Assembly: GCF_034702125.1 (NCBI RefSeq)
Contig: NC_085861.1
Span: 4,017,645-4,081,644 of the forward strand
Length of the DNA: 64,000 nt
Source of the DNA: Engraulis encrasicolus
Taxonomy: Eukaryota > Chordata > Actinopteri > Clupeiformes > Engraulidae
Direction of reading: 5' to 3'
The translations under genes were made by a program, and so were the position numbers. The notes under the pieces were generated by a model. That model was not told the origin of the DNA, ran no database searches, and saw nothing but the letters and a program-made list of their open reading frames with translations. Below are positions 11,856 through 22,500 of this stretch, in pieces (position 1 is the first letter of the stretch; each line of letters begins with the position of its first letter).

Positions 11856-11962
11856 CGTGGGAGGTGGGTTGGTTGCTTGTTCCCTCAACTGTATATCATT
11901 GGTCACAGGGACATCCACTTCATTCCCAATCATTTTGGGGGTGCTTTCAACATGAGCAGGTC
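11856..11962 (-). pseudogene. Cassette exon Y2, interrupted by the LINE
   Basis: The 5' border is ATTCAAG, as in exon Y1, with the same phase (two bases then codons). It encodes VESTPKMIGNEVDVPV then TND and a proline-rich stretch, after which LINE sequence begins. It is the homologue of 8330-8413 (ENEVDGAL versus GNEVDVPV). It is probably non-functional because of the insertion. Confidence 0.5.
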
Positions 11963-12163
11963 CTTGAATTGATACTGGGTGGGACATTATTTAGCACAGT
12001 CAAGTCATACATGAAGTGCAGGGCGATGACATAATGACATTTTTCATTTTCATTCACACCTTACCGGCTGTTAACCCTTTTACTGCCGCGGTATTGAATT
12101 AGGTGGGCTGTCACGTCGAATAGAGTGTAAAATCTTGTCCATACTCCTTTCCACTGGGTGGCA

Positions 12164-12167
<4 letters not shown>

Positions 12168-12244
<77 letters not shown>
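12168..12244. repeat. (GT)n microsatellite
   Basis: A pure GT tract. Confidence 0.97.
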
Positions 12245-12246
<2 letters not shown>

Positions 12247-12328
12247 GTTAAAGAAAAACAGGTCTGACAAGAACAAGCTAAAGAAGAGCCGGCTAAGCAA
12301 GCAGACAACCCACCTCCCACAGACCCAG

Positions 12329-12398
12329 GCCACGGTTATAAACAAACCAACAATTCAACAAAACAAGAATCAAGGAGGCGTTTCTACCAACATCAGAG
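12329..12398 (+). CDS. Cassette exon X3, plus strand
   Basis: The acceptor is CCCAG and the donor is AGAG|GTATGA. The 70 nt are open and end in phase 1. It encodes INKPTIQQNKNQGGV then STNIRG, which aligns with X2 (VNEAQFQQNKGAGDI, TNNIAG). It is opposite in strand to the exons at 6.4-8.8 kb, so part of the array is inverted or belongs to a second gene. Confidence 0.5.
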
Positions 12399-12497
12399 GT
12401 ATGAAAAATGTAAAAAGGATAATTTAATTTCAGCCGTAAATGTACACGCTCCATGCTATATGCCCAAATGTTAGAAAAATGTTAATTACTTTTCCAG

Positions 12498-12655
12498 TTG
12501 GGAAAGGAGCACACGTTTCGAACACCCCTCAAATTGAAGGAAACAAAGGCGGAGGACACATTTTAAACAAGGGGCAAGCATCTGAGAACAGCTATTTACC
12601 TTCAACAGAGACAATGACAACAATTCCGTTACATTTGTTTAGACTTACAGTAATG
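12498..12655 (+). CDS. Cassette exon Y5, plus strand
   Basis: It follows ACTTTTCCAG and opens in the same phase as the other cassettes (two bases, then GGG AAA). It encodes VSNTPQIEGNKGGGHI, matching the array motif. The 3' border is uncertain: a possible donor (ATGG|GTAAAT) lies at 12656, and an in-frame stop follows at 12688. It sits 99 bp downstream of X3, reproducing the X-then-Y order seen on the other strand. Confidence 0.45.
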
Positions 12656-12749
12656 GGTAAATTGGTGACATGTTTTGTGTTGCAGTGACCTGCTAAGTTC
12701 TGCCTCTGTGTGATCAAAGGCTGTTTTTCCGCTTTGTTAAAGCTGTGTG

Positions 12750-13063
12750 CAGGGCCGCCGCAAGACATAAGCAAAGTATGCAGAGTGCTTAGGCCACCAA
12801 ACAGTGCTTGGGGCACCAACCACTTTGCCCCCCAAAATTGAGTCCTCGTACATTGAGATAGAGACTAAAAAAATGTGAATGTTTTCTAGCACCAAGTAAA
12901 TATAGTAAACCTAGACCTATCTAAATTTTAGCTGTGCTGTGCATTTCTTATATCCTACTGTTATTATTATCGTTATTGTTGTTGCTGTTGTTGTTATTTA
13001 TTTGTGAGAGGGGCCTCCTGACCATTTATGCTTAGGGTTTCCACAACCTTAGCAGCGGCCCTG
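12750..13063. mobile_element. hAT-type nonautonomous element
   Basis: The ends are CAGGGCCGCCG and GCGGCCCTG. The flanks GCTGTGTG (12742-12749) and GCCGTGTG (13064-13071) match at 7 of 8. Noncoding. Confidence 0.8.
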
Positions 13064-13483
13064 GCCGTGTGGTTTTGCTGCACTGCACCACAGATTCTTT
13101 AAGTATATAGAGATATGCCAATGTAATGGTTGCTATGGGCACCTAACGTGACCAGGTTCCGGCTTGCCTACAGGGGCGTGTCACAATACTCTTACAATGA
13201 AAAGAACAATCCCTAAGTCTGCCTAAAGGGGGATTCCCCCTAGCCAGGCTGCGCCCTCCTAGTGACGCAACACCTTCGGATCGAATCTCGATTGTAAGTC
13301 TATGATAATCAGGCAAGATCCCCCCCCTTGCGACGGAAGAACACGGAAACAATGGGCCAACAGAACCTCTCTCTTATCCACTCTCTCTGACTGCACTGCA
13401 TACTGTATATATAATAATATACTGTAATGTAGGCTCATCCCATGTATGTGCAAATAATTACTTCATCCACTTACTCTTTAACC

Positions 13484-13677
13484 CAGTGTTTCCCAACCGT
13501 ACCCACAAAGCCTTTTTGTTGTACCACGAGTCCACCCTAACCCATGTTCTACATCTCTTCCTCTATCTTAGTGTGACTATGCTCCATACATTGGTTGTTA
13601 TAACATTTTTCCAAGTACCCCCTGCAGAGTGCTCGCATACCCCTAGTGGTACACTTACCCCTGGTTGGGAAACACTG
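13484..13677. mobile_element. hAT-type nonautonomous element
   Basis: The ends CAGTGTTTCCCAACC and GGTTGGGAAACACTG are perfect 15-bp inverted repeats. The flanks CTTTAACC and CTCTAACC match at 7 of 8. 194 bp. Confidence 0.85.
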
Positions 13678-13799
13678 CTCTAACCAATGAGGAAAGAGGA
13701 GGATATCTCTGAACAGAAGTATTGTAACTAAGGACACATGAATGGCATGATGACACATGAGGAGATATACATGAATGAATGGTAGGCTAAATATTTCAT

Positions 13800-16700
13800 A
13801 ATTCACTGATTCTTGAGAAAGTGGCTAAAACAGGTTGTAATGTTGACAGAAAAAAACAAAGTGAATTACAAAATTATATGGTATATCCTCGTAGACTAAG
13901 GTCTTGGCTTTTCAGAAATGCACAAGGCCAATCTCCCCATTATGTATTTTTTTCAGAAATCAGGCTTTTCTCCGATCATACCTTGTTTTTTGTCAACACC
14001 GTCAGACACAATTAAAAGTTATTAAATTTGTATTGATTTGGTTGCATATGTATCTGGAGTTTTTAAGTGATTATGTGTATTTTTTGGTTCACACATATGC
14101 CTTTAAATGTTGAAAATTCACTTTTGTTCTATTTTAATACTGTTTCATGTGTTCTAATTTTGAAATATGTACCGTCATACGATGCTTACTTTGGGCGGAA
14201 TTCTCCCACCCGCTTAAGTCAAAAAAAGCGCGCAACAGCGCCTCCGAGCTTACTCAAGCCAGTGAGTAAGCGGGGCTTACGCGCGATTTTATCAGTTGCG
14301 CACTTTGGGTGGGGCCAGGCCAAAATCAGGGAGTTCCCCATGTTAATCAATCCTAAGCGGATTCTCCCGTCCACTTACGCGGGTTTGCCTTTACGCGCAT
14401 CAGAGGGCTGTAGTAAGGTCAAGCGCCACTATGAGGTAAAATGTAATATTGCATTTGATGCTCGCTTGGCTCGCATTTTGAACATGTTACACAGTAGGCT
14501 ATGCTTTGTTGATGTTCCTTACCGTCAGCGTGAGTCAAAATCGAAATTCATTCACAGTCCCACATAAACATCCTACATTAATTGTGACAAAATATGACCA
14601 GCTGCCCAGAGCATGTTCTCATATCGGTGAACTTACAAATAAAAGCAGGTAATTAATTAATCAGTATGAGGATCATCATGTTGTCTCCACGGACGGTAGC
14701 CAAAACCAAAAACACCTCGTTGCAGGTTGCACCATGCACAAGTAGACTAAATTGACAAGGCACGTCAGACTAAAAACCTCTGTTCCAGTCGTCCTCACAG
14801 CCACCCAAAGTATGCCTATTCAAAAACAACCTTCACCATTTATACTATGTTGTAGCCACGACGTTAAGTAAAGGGTTTTTATTTCAACTCCTCCACTGTT
14901 GTAATTTATTGGAACTCGTGCATATGTGCATGTAACCTATTAAACTTTCTGAACTGATGCCCGACATACAAAACCACCACATACTGAGGTAGGCTACAGG
15001 TTGTCCTATCTGTTTTTGTAAGGCAAAAAATATTTCCTGAATGTCATTACAGCTAAACGTAAAAGGTAGGCCTACATATCAGAGCATGTCTTTGGCATTT
15101 CGCTTCTGGTCTCTATTACACCCCATCAGCTGCGCGTTTAAGTCCTGGCTTGGCATTGCATGTCCATGTCCAATTAATTCCCATGTCTGCGACAGAATAT
15201 AAAGTCTCCGTTTTTTCATGACGATCGATTTCCTTGTTCATTCTTCAGCATGCATGTAGCCTAAGTGTAATATGCTGACGGACAGCTGAGATCCACATAT
15301 TTCCAATTATTTTAATGTCACGTTGCTGTACAGAGAAGTGGAGAAACACTTTTAAAAGTCAGCAAATAGGCCTACTATGTGTTTGTTTAACTGTGGGAAT
15401 GATCAGCATTTTAAATCACTTTTTGATTTCCGGAATTGTCCAGGCAACACGCCAAACCCAATTTTTAACAAAACGTTTAATCATGTTTATTTCAATCAAC
15501 CTGTTGCGCACCAAAACGCTCAGCTGAGTTCCCGCCAAAGGGACACATCCCGTTATCTCACCTCCAATACTTGCCTTGTGTTTGTGAAAAGGAGCGGAGG
15601 TTAGATTTTGAAACGCATTTGCAAGAGGACTTTTGGCACGTGGTTTTAAATTCAAAGTTAAAGTTCAGTGTTGGATCTCAATGGACTGCCGAGGTTTTCA
15701 CGTGGTTGAACTGAAAATCCATGCTCCATAGTTTCTTTGCAGCCACAACTGATGAACTTGGCGGAGACTCATCCCCCCATTTAGCATATATCACGCCTAT
15801 GTTGGGCTACGCGCTGTTTTTCGGAGTTAAGCGCGAAGGGTGTGGTCATATTTCAGAGGGGAGAATACGCGTAGGATCAGACCGCGTAAAAAGTGCGTGC
15901 GTAAAACCGACTTAAGTGGAGACGGGAGAATTCCGCCCTTTACGCCTAAATAGAACAAACAATTTTTTGTAATTTCACAAATATTCGTGTAGGCTTAAAT
16001 TGGCTATTGCTTTGATATTTCAACAACTCCTAAGGAAAATGTTGTAAGCACATTCCTTTAAAATGTCCAAAACTCCTTACGGTGGTGACTTAAGAACTGA
16101 CGGTGGTGACAGTAATCTGAGAGTGGTGAAAGTGGCCTAATTAGTACCTGCATTTAGCAAAATAAATAGCCCTCTCAAGTCAATGGCATCTTGCATAAAC
16201 ACTTTATTTTTGTGTGTGCACAGTATGAGCATGTGTTTTTACTTCATTAGTTAGATTATCTAGGAAGGAAGCCACTGGTTGTTGAAAATGTGGTAAAAAC
16301 AGCTTTTAAGTTGCTCAAATCCAAAATATAGAGGTGTATTATCATAGATGTAGGTCTTGGCTGTGCAGTGAATGCATTGACCAAGCTCCCCATGTTTAAC
16401 ATTTTTCATAAAATGGGCTCTTTCTTGTTTTGTCAACAGCGGCAGACAGAATTAGAGGTAAAAACACATGTTTACTGTATTAAAGTGAATTACTTTAACA
16501 ATTCAACATAACTGTAGATACTTATTGTATGCATATTCTTAAAACATGTCAAAAACACGTAAAGCATGTGTTTTTTGGTGAACTCCATCAGATGTCACCA
16601 CCGTCAGGTTTTCTGACAAAAAAAAACTCCAAATGCACCTCAGTGGTGGCTAGAGTATCATTTTGGATCACAATTATTACTAACATGCCTAGTAATGTTT

Positions 16701-17300
16701 CATTCACCAGCACAATTTAGTAAAATATGGAACAACATGATGAGCAGAACAAAATCTGACGGTGGTGACATCTGACGGTGTGAGACAAAAAAACACTCTT
16801 TTAAATATTATGCATTGTTTGTTCACATTAGCCATTTCATTTTCGCTCTGTTTCTTGGGTGCTTCATACCTTTTCTGAAAAAAATTATATTTATTAACAT
16901 TAATGTAATACAATACTATTAAAACCCCCGACGGTGTTGACAGTTTATGGTTGGGACAGTACCAGTGTCCAAACAAATTAACAAATTGAGGACAAAATAA
17001 TAAACTTACAGGAGCTTCAGTGATGGTGAAGTAGGCAGTAGAGCTAAAGGTTTGAAAAGGGGTCCTCAGTAATGAAAATTACCTTGTGCATACCTGATTT
17101 TAATGTCTTTTAGAAAAAATCTGACGGTGGTGACCAATATGCTGGACAGATTTTGAGCAATCAGTAAATAATAGTAAATATTGTTTTACATCCACTATGT
17201 GCACATCTGTAGAACCACTTTAATATGGTCTTCCACATCATGGTGATATTGTTCAATTCTGTTAGTGATTTTTGTATATTAAGTCAATTGAAATGATGAT
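13800..17300. repeat. Unidentified AT-rich repeat with GACGGTGGTGAC words
   Basis: The words (T)GACGGTGGTGAC, or complements such as GTCACCACCGTCAG, recur at about 13985, 16085, 16100, 16590, 16757 and 17122. They are often followed by A-rich runs. A longer block (TAGGTCTTGGCT...CTCCCCAT...TTTTGTCAACA) occurs at about 13898 and again near 16348, so the region contains diverged internal duplications. It is interrupted by the element at 14193-15938. No coding frame longer than chance. Confidence 0.5.
14193..15938. mobile_element. 1.75-kb DNA transposon-like element, GGGCGGAATTCTCCC ends
   Basis: It begins GGGCGGAATTCTCCCACCC and ends ...GACGGGAGAATTCCGCCC, imperfect terminal inverted repeats of about 30 bp (both also contain CTTAAGTC). 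The flanks are TTT on both sides. A 3-bp duplication suggests PIF/Harbinger or a similar group by family knowledge. No transposase frame was recognised. Confidence 0.7.
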
Positions 17301-17837
17301 GCCAGTCCTTGGGACAGGCGTTTTTACAGGGTGTGGACAGGTTTATAGTCATGAAAAGTAATAAAATTACACTTAAATATTTCAAACAACTGTGTATTCG
17401 TGTGACAGACCCCTTGGCCATTACCTGGGTTCATTTTGTTTGTGAAAATTTAGTTGATTTTCAACAGAATTATTATTTTACTGCAGGGACATGTTTTTGC
17501 CAAACTTTCAAGAATCAGTGACTTACATAAGTTAACCATTACACTTAACTCAAGGCTACTCTAAGTTATACATGGTATATGAATCCAGTCAAATCAAAGA
17601 CATATTAGCCAAAATAAATCAATAGTTGGGAGAGCAAGAGGAGAAGGAGAGGGGGGGACACTCACACAGCCTGATGGCATTGGGGCCTACTAAAACACTA
17701 TGTTAAATATGATTTCTTTATAGCCTATAAAGAATATTTCTGTATAACCTATAAACAGATTATCATTCAATCTAATGTGATTTGGGAATGATGTCAAGAC
17801 GTCTATAGAGGATTTTGAACAAACAAGTTGCCCTTGA

Positions 17838-18045
17838 GTACTCTCGGGTAGCCCTTGGTAGCCCTCGGTAGCCCTCGGTAGCCCTTGGTAGCCCTCGGTA
17901 GCCCTTGGTAGCCCTTGGTAGCCCTTGGTAGCCCTGGGTAGCCCTTGGTAGCCCTCGGTAGCCCTTGGTAGCCCTTGGTAGCCCTTGGTAGCCCTTGGTA
18001 GCCCTTGGTAGCCCTTGGTAGCCCTCGGTAGCCCTCGGTAGTCCT
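17838..18045. repeat. Decamer minisatellite (GGTAGCCCTY)n, about 20 copies
   Basis: The strict 10-bp period varies only at the pyrimidine positions (CTT/CTC). The minus-strand frame reads repeated GLPRATKGYQ but is a repeat artefact. Confidence 0.95.
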
Positions 18046-18589
18046 CAGACTCAGAAAGGTTGGACCCTTGATATATACTCTTAATCTCTGCTAATAGCAT
18101 GCAGCTCTACAAAGCCAAGAGGCAGTAAGCCGACAGGAGATCAACAGTATAAAACCCCTGCCAGTGTAACAAAGTCCTCACACTACTGTGCGTATATACA
18201 GTACAAGTACAACACATTGCCTTTGAAGGACAGCATTTTATTATACAGTACAAAAAAGGGGGTCTCAATATTTCAGAGTAAATATATACACTCAGATAGA
18301 ATACATGTATTTGTAACACAGTGGAGTTAAATAACAGGGTACAATTCTGGAGGTGGCCAGTGTCATTTCAACTAGTCTACTAAATTCACACAAAGAACAA
18401 AATTAACACTATTTTAGATTGAACCAAACACTGATGAACTACCAAACTCTTTTAGTAATTACGATATGAAACAACACATTCTGAATGACAAATATTTTAA
18501 TTTCTTTTATGACTATGGGAAGTTTGAAAAAGCTTCCTCATATTCCTCATTGCACTGTTTTCTTTAATACACGTTTCCGTCCTTAACCA

Positions 18590-18935
18590 AATATAGTATA
18601 GAGGAATTCATTTAATTAACTTGATGAAAGTCAAGGACCGAAACGTTGTGTATTATTATGCGATCTCTATTATCTAATTCTCTATTATCTAATATTTCTG
18701 TGAAGCCAATCTTATGACAAATAAATGTATCATCACAATGGCAACTCATTGAGCAAACAAGGGGCCGGTGGCCAGCGAGTGAGGCTATTTTCTTTTTCGG
18801 ACCCTCGAAACATTGGAAATTTGGCGAGTGGACCTTTTTACTTTCTAGTTGAGTACACCTGGTATAGAGGAATTTATTTAATTAACTTAACAAGTCCAGG
18901 ACCGAAACGTTGTGTATTAAAGAAAACATCAAAAT
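18590..18935. repeat. Two diverged copies of an ACCGAAACGTTGTGTATTA repeat
   Basis: TATAGAGGAATT(C/T)ATTTAATTAACTT followed by GGACCGAAACGTTGTG appears at 18597-18655 and 18857-18920. Related sequence ends (AACGTTTCGACCTC) occur at 26125 and 27600 in the opposite sense. Confidence 0.6.
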
Positions 18936-18994
18936 GTCTTTTCAAACTGTCTGATGAGTGACCATGGGTCATCTCCTACGCACCTGCCAGCTGA

Positions 18995-19146
18995 GGTGTG
19001 CGGAAAAAGTCACAGTGAAGAGTGGTACAGGAAATGAGTGGGAGACGGCGGAGGATCTGGAATTGGAATTGACCAGAGTTGGGAATTGAACCAGTGACGC
19101 CAGCGTAGCAGTTCAGTGCCCAGTCAACTAAGCCAGTGGGCCACAA
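18995..19146 (-). mobile_element. tRNA-derived SINE
   Basis: On the minus strand the A-box region TGGCTTAGTTGACTGGGCA (revcomp of 19117-19135) precedes the B box GGTTCAATTCC (revcomp of 19082-19092). It lies just beyond the TRIM stop codon and would be in the 3' UTR of a long transcript. Confidence 0.7.
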
Positions 19147-19160
19147 AGTCACAAGTTTAA

Positions 19161-19504
19161 AGGGACACCGTGCAGGAAATGATCAAAAAAGGTACTGCAA
19201 CTATGCTGCTCATTGAAACTGGGCTGCCTATTGCCAAATTTGATCTTTTCATGAAACTTTACTGAGTAATAAACAAATATTTTCTAGTATGGTACAGTCA
19301 TTTTTGCAGCTAAAAATTACTATTTCTGGAAATTCAAAATGGCGGACCATGGAGAAGATCCCCCTTTTCATCTATGAAAAGTGCAATTTTTCCAGTCATA
19401 ATGAATACTTAGAATTTGATGGTGGTGGTAAGTATTGAGTCTATTAGTGAATGGGCAGCATGAATTCTGGAAATAAAGAACTAAAAATCTCACACAGTGT
19501 CCCT
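19161..19504. mobile_element. TTAA-flanked MITE at the TRIM stop codon
   Basis: It is flanked by TTAA at 19157-19160 and 19505-19508. The ends are AGGGACACCGTG and CACAGTGTCCCT. A second copy lies at 47124-47478 with the same TTAA flanks and interior (GCAACTATGCTGCTC, TGGCGGACCATGG). The minus-strand TRIM stop codon TAA is formed inside the right TTAA. Confidence 0.85.
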
Positions 19505-22500
19505 TTAATGTATAACTATGGAATGCTTTGCTGGTATGACCTTCAGAGGGGTCACCTCACACCCGTTGTAGAAGAAGGGGAACACCTGGTCTGTGAAGGG
19601 GAGTTTCAAGGTCAGCAGGTCAGTGCCGCTGACGGGGTCAGAGAAGGTCAGCTCACCACTGTCCAAGTCCAACCTACACAGTACACAGTACACAGTAATA
19701 CAGTGCAATGTTAATCATTAATCGATCAATTAATTAATCAATTAATGTCATCTTTTACAGGGAGACAATTTAACATCTTTTTACAGTGAGACAATTTAAC
19801 ATCTTTTTACAGTCAATTTACCGTAGCCTACCTCACCCGTATCCTGTCGAGCCTGGTGCTCACGAGAAGATGCTCCTTGTCTTGTTGCCCTGGCAACCGG
19901 CCGTAGTACTCCTCGTCCCAGAATTCCACGCTGCAGACGCTGCTCCAGACGTCCTCGCCTTTCCGCGGGGCGGAGCCCAGGCACACCCCCACCTCCCAGC
20001 TGTTGTTCTCCTCCACGCCCACCTCCCAACACAGTCACATGTGCAGGGTTAACCACGCCCACCTCCCAACACAGTCACATGTGCAGGGTTAAATTCAACA
20101 CTGTTCTGAGCCTGTATGGTCCCATTCGACCAAGTCGATCAAGTGTTAAATTCACATATTTATCTTCACGATCTTCACAATCTCTACTGATACTGATTAC
20201 TGATATGACTGATATTGATTACTGATATTACTGATACTGATTACTGATATTACTGATACTGATTACTGATTTTACTGATGCTGATAACCACTTAGAGAGT
20301 TGAATTTAATGCTAGTTTAAAGCATGTATGTCTTCATAGTGTTAATTCAACACAGAGGGAGCTAAAATGTATCCTACCACTAAAATGGAATGGGACCATA
20401 TGTGCTTTGAAATGAATGGAGTTGAATCAACACTGCCACATTCATTACCTCCCAGCAGTGGCTGCCCGCCTCCAGGCCTCGGCTGCCCAGCACGCAGGCA
20501 AAGGTGTCATACCTAAAACAAGAAAGACTAATACCTAAAAAAAAAGAAGGAAAAATCCGCACACTGTTGCTGCTCATAGCTGGGGAGCCAAAGTCCCAAA
20601 ATTGGGTTGGACCTGACATGGCTTGCCATACTTTTTATTTGTGATTTTTTTGGATAGTTCTATCCCTTAGGACAAATAATTGGAGGGTCTGCTCGGGCGG
20701 AAATATCGCGAAAAAAAGTTGTGCCTATATGAATGTATGTACCCTTCATTTTTCGAGAGAAATTTCTGAAAAATGAAAAATGACCTGAAATCCTTGGTGG
20801 CTTGGGTAAGCTGTCAATAAAGGCTTCCAGGTGCACAGGACATACATGCTGACAACATTCAATAGAAAAAATATTCTTAAACCACATTTCAATAGGGTTT
20901 TGACTCAATTTTGTGCTTAAAAATTAAGCGTTTTTTCCCCTTTTTTGCTATATTTTCATCTTTACCTCATTGGCAATCAAGTTTTTCTTCATGTTTTGAC
21001 ATTAAACAATATGCCATTCTTTTTATTACGAAGTATAGTGATACCACAACAAAAACTATGAAAATACAACCAAAATCAATTGATCTGCGATGACTGTAGT
21101 GTATGTACCCTTCAATTTTAGAGAGAATTTTCTGAAAAATGAAAAATGACCTGAAATCCTTAGTGGCTTGGGTAAGCTGTCAATAAAGGCTTTCCAGGTG
21201 CAAAGGACCCATCTACTGATGATATCCAATAAAGAAAATATTGTTAAACCACATTTGTACATGATTTTGGCTCAATTTTATGACCTAAAATTAGGCGTTT
21301 TTTCACTTTTTTGCTATATTTTCATTATTTCTTCATTGGCAATCAAGTTTTTCTTCATGTTTTGACATCAAACAATATGCCATTCTTTTTATTAAGCAGT
21401 ATAGTGATACCACAGCAAAAACCATGAAAATACAACCAAACTCAAGCATATCCCTACTTCCTGGATGTGACACAGTGAGCTATTTACACAGATGGGGGCA
21501 AAGGCGGGCCTACACAAAGCCTGGAAAGCCTATATTTTCAGGAATCACATAACCCATTGCAGTTTGCACACAGGGCAAACTGTTCTACATAGGACATCAT
21601 CGCCAGCATGCTTCATACACTACTGGAGAACATGGAGCTGAGGAACACATATGCACATTTTTGGACCACAGTTTAGCCTCCAGCACCATCCAGCCATAGA
21701 GTCTTTGTTCTAAACCCCACTATCTGAGACTGTACAACCATCATGTACTGTGGATTTCCTCTCTAACTGCTCCCTCTTGTTATCAACACCAGCACACCTC
21801 AAGGGTGTGTGCTAAGCCCTCTGCTCTACACCCTATCCACCCACAACTGCCTCTTTCTCCTCATTTGCTGACACGTTGTCGCACTAATTATGAATGAAGA
21901 CAAGACATACTACAGGAACAAGACAAAACATCTTCCGCCGTGGTGTAACGACAATTACTTCGTATTGGACTCCAAAAACAACAAGGGAATCATTGTGGAC
22001 TTTCACAAAAACAATCACAGAAGTCACAGACCCCTCTGGTGACTCATACAGTGGTAGAGAGGGTCAGCAGCTTTAAATCCCTGGAGGACGTGTCCTGGAG
22101 TATTCACATGGCCTCAGTGGTCAGCAAGGCCCAACAATGTCTCTTCTACCAGAAGAAACTGATGGGCTACCAAATCCTGAAGCCACTGTTGGTCAACTTC
22201 CACATCTGTGCCATCAGAGGACAAGTAGGCACTCCAGCATGTGATGACAACAGCTCAGAAAATCCCTGGGATGCCTCTACCAGATATCAACCACACGCAC
22301 TGTCAGGATGTGGACACCAAAAGCAGAAGAAGCGCTGAAATACTGCTTTGAGTCCACTGATTGGTCTGTTCTGCAGCTGCTGAAACATCTGCATGGGGGA
22401 GTTCCCAGTAGTTTGGTACAAATTTGTGTATGTGCATGTTAAATGGGCAAACATCCTCTCTACACGTTTTAATGTCATCAACGGGGTATGACGGGGGAAA

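Noticed and set aside
14067..14567. 166-codon plus-strand open frame
   Set aside because: It crosses the boundary of the GGGCGGAATTCTCCC element, so it cannot be one ancient gene; no domain.
17838..18045. CRISPR array
   Set aside because: The 10-bp units have no spacers; this is a simple minisatellite in a vertebrate genome.
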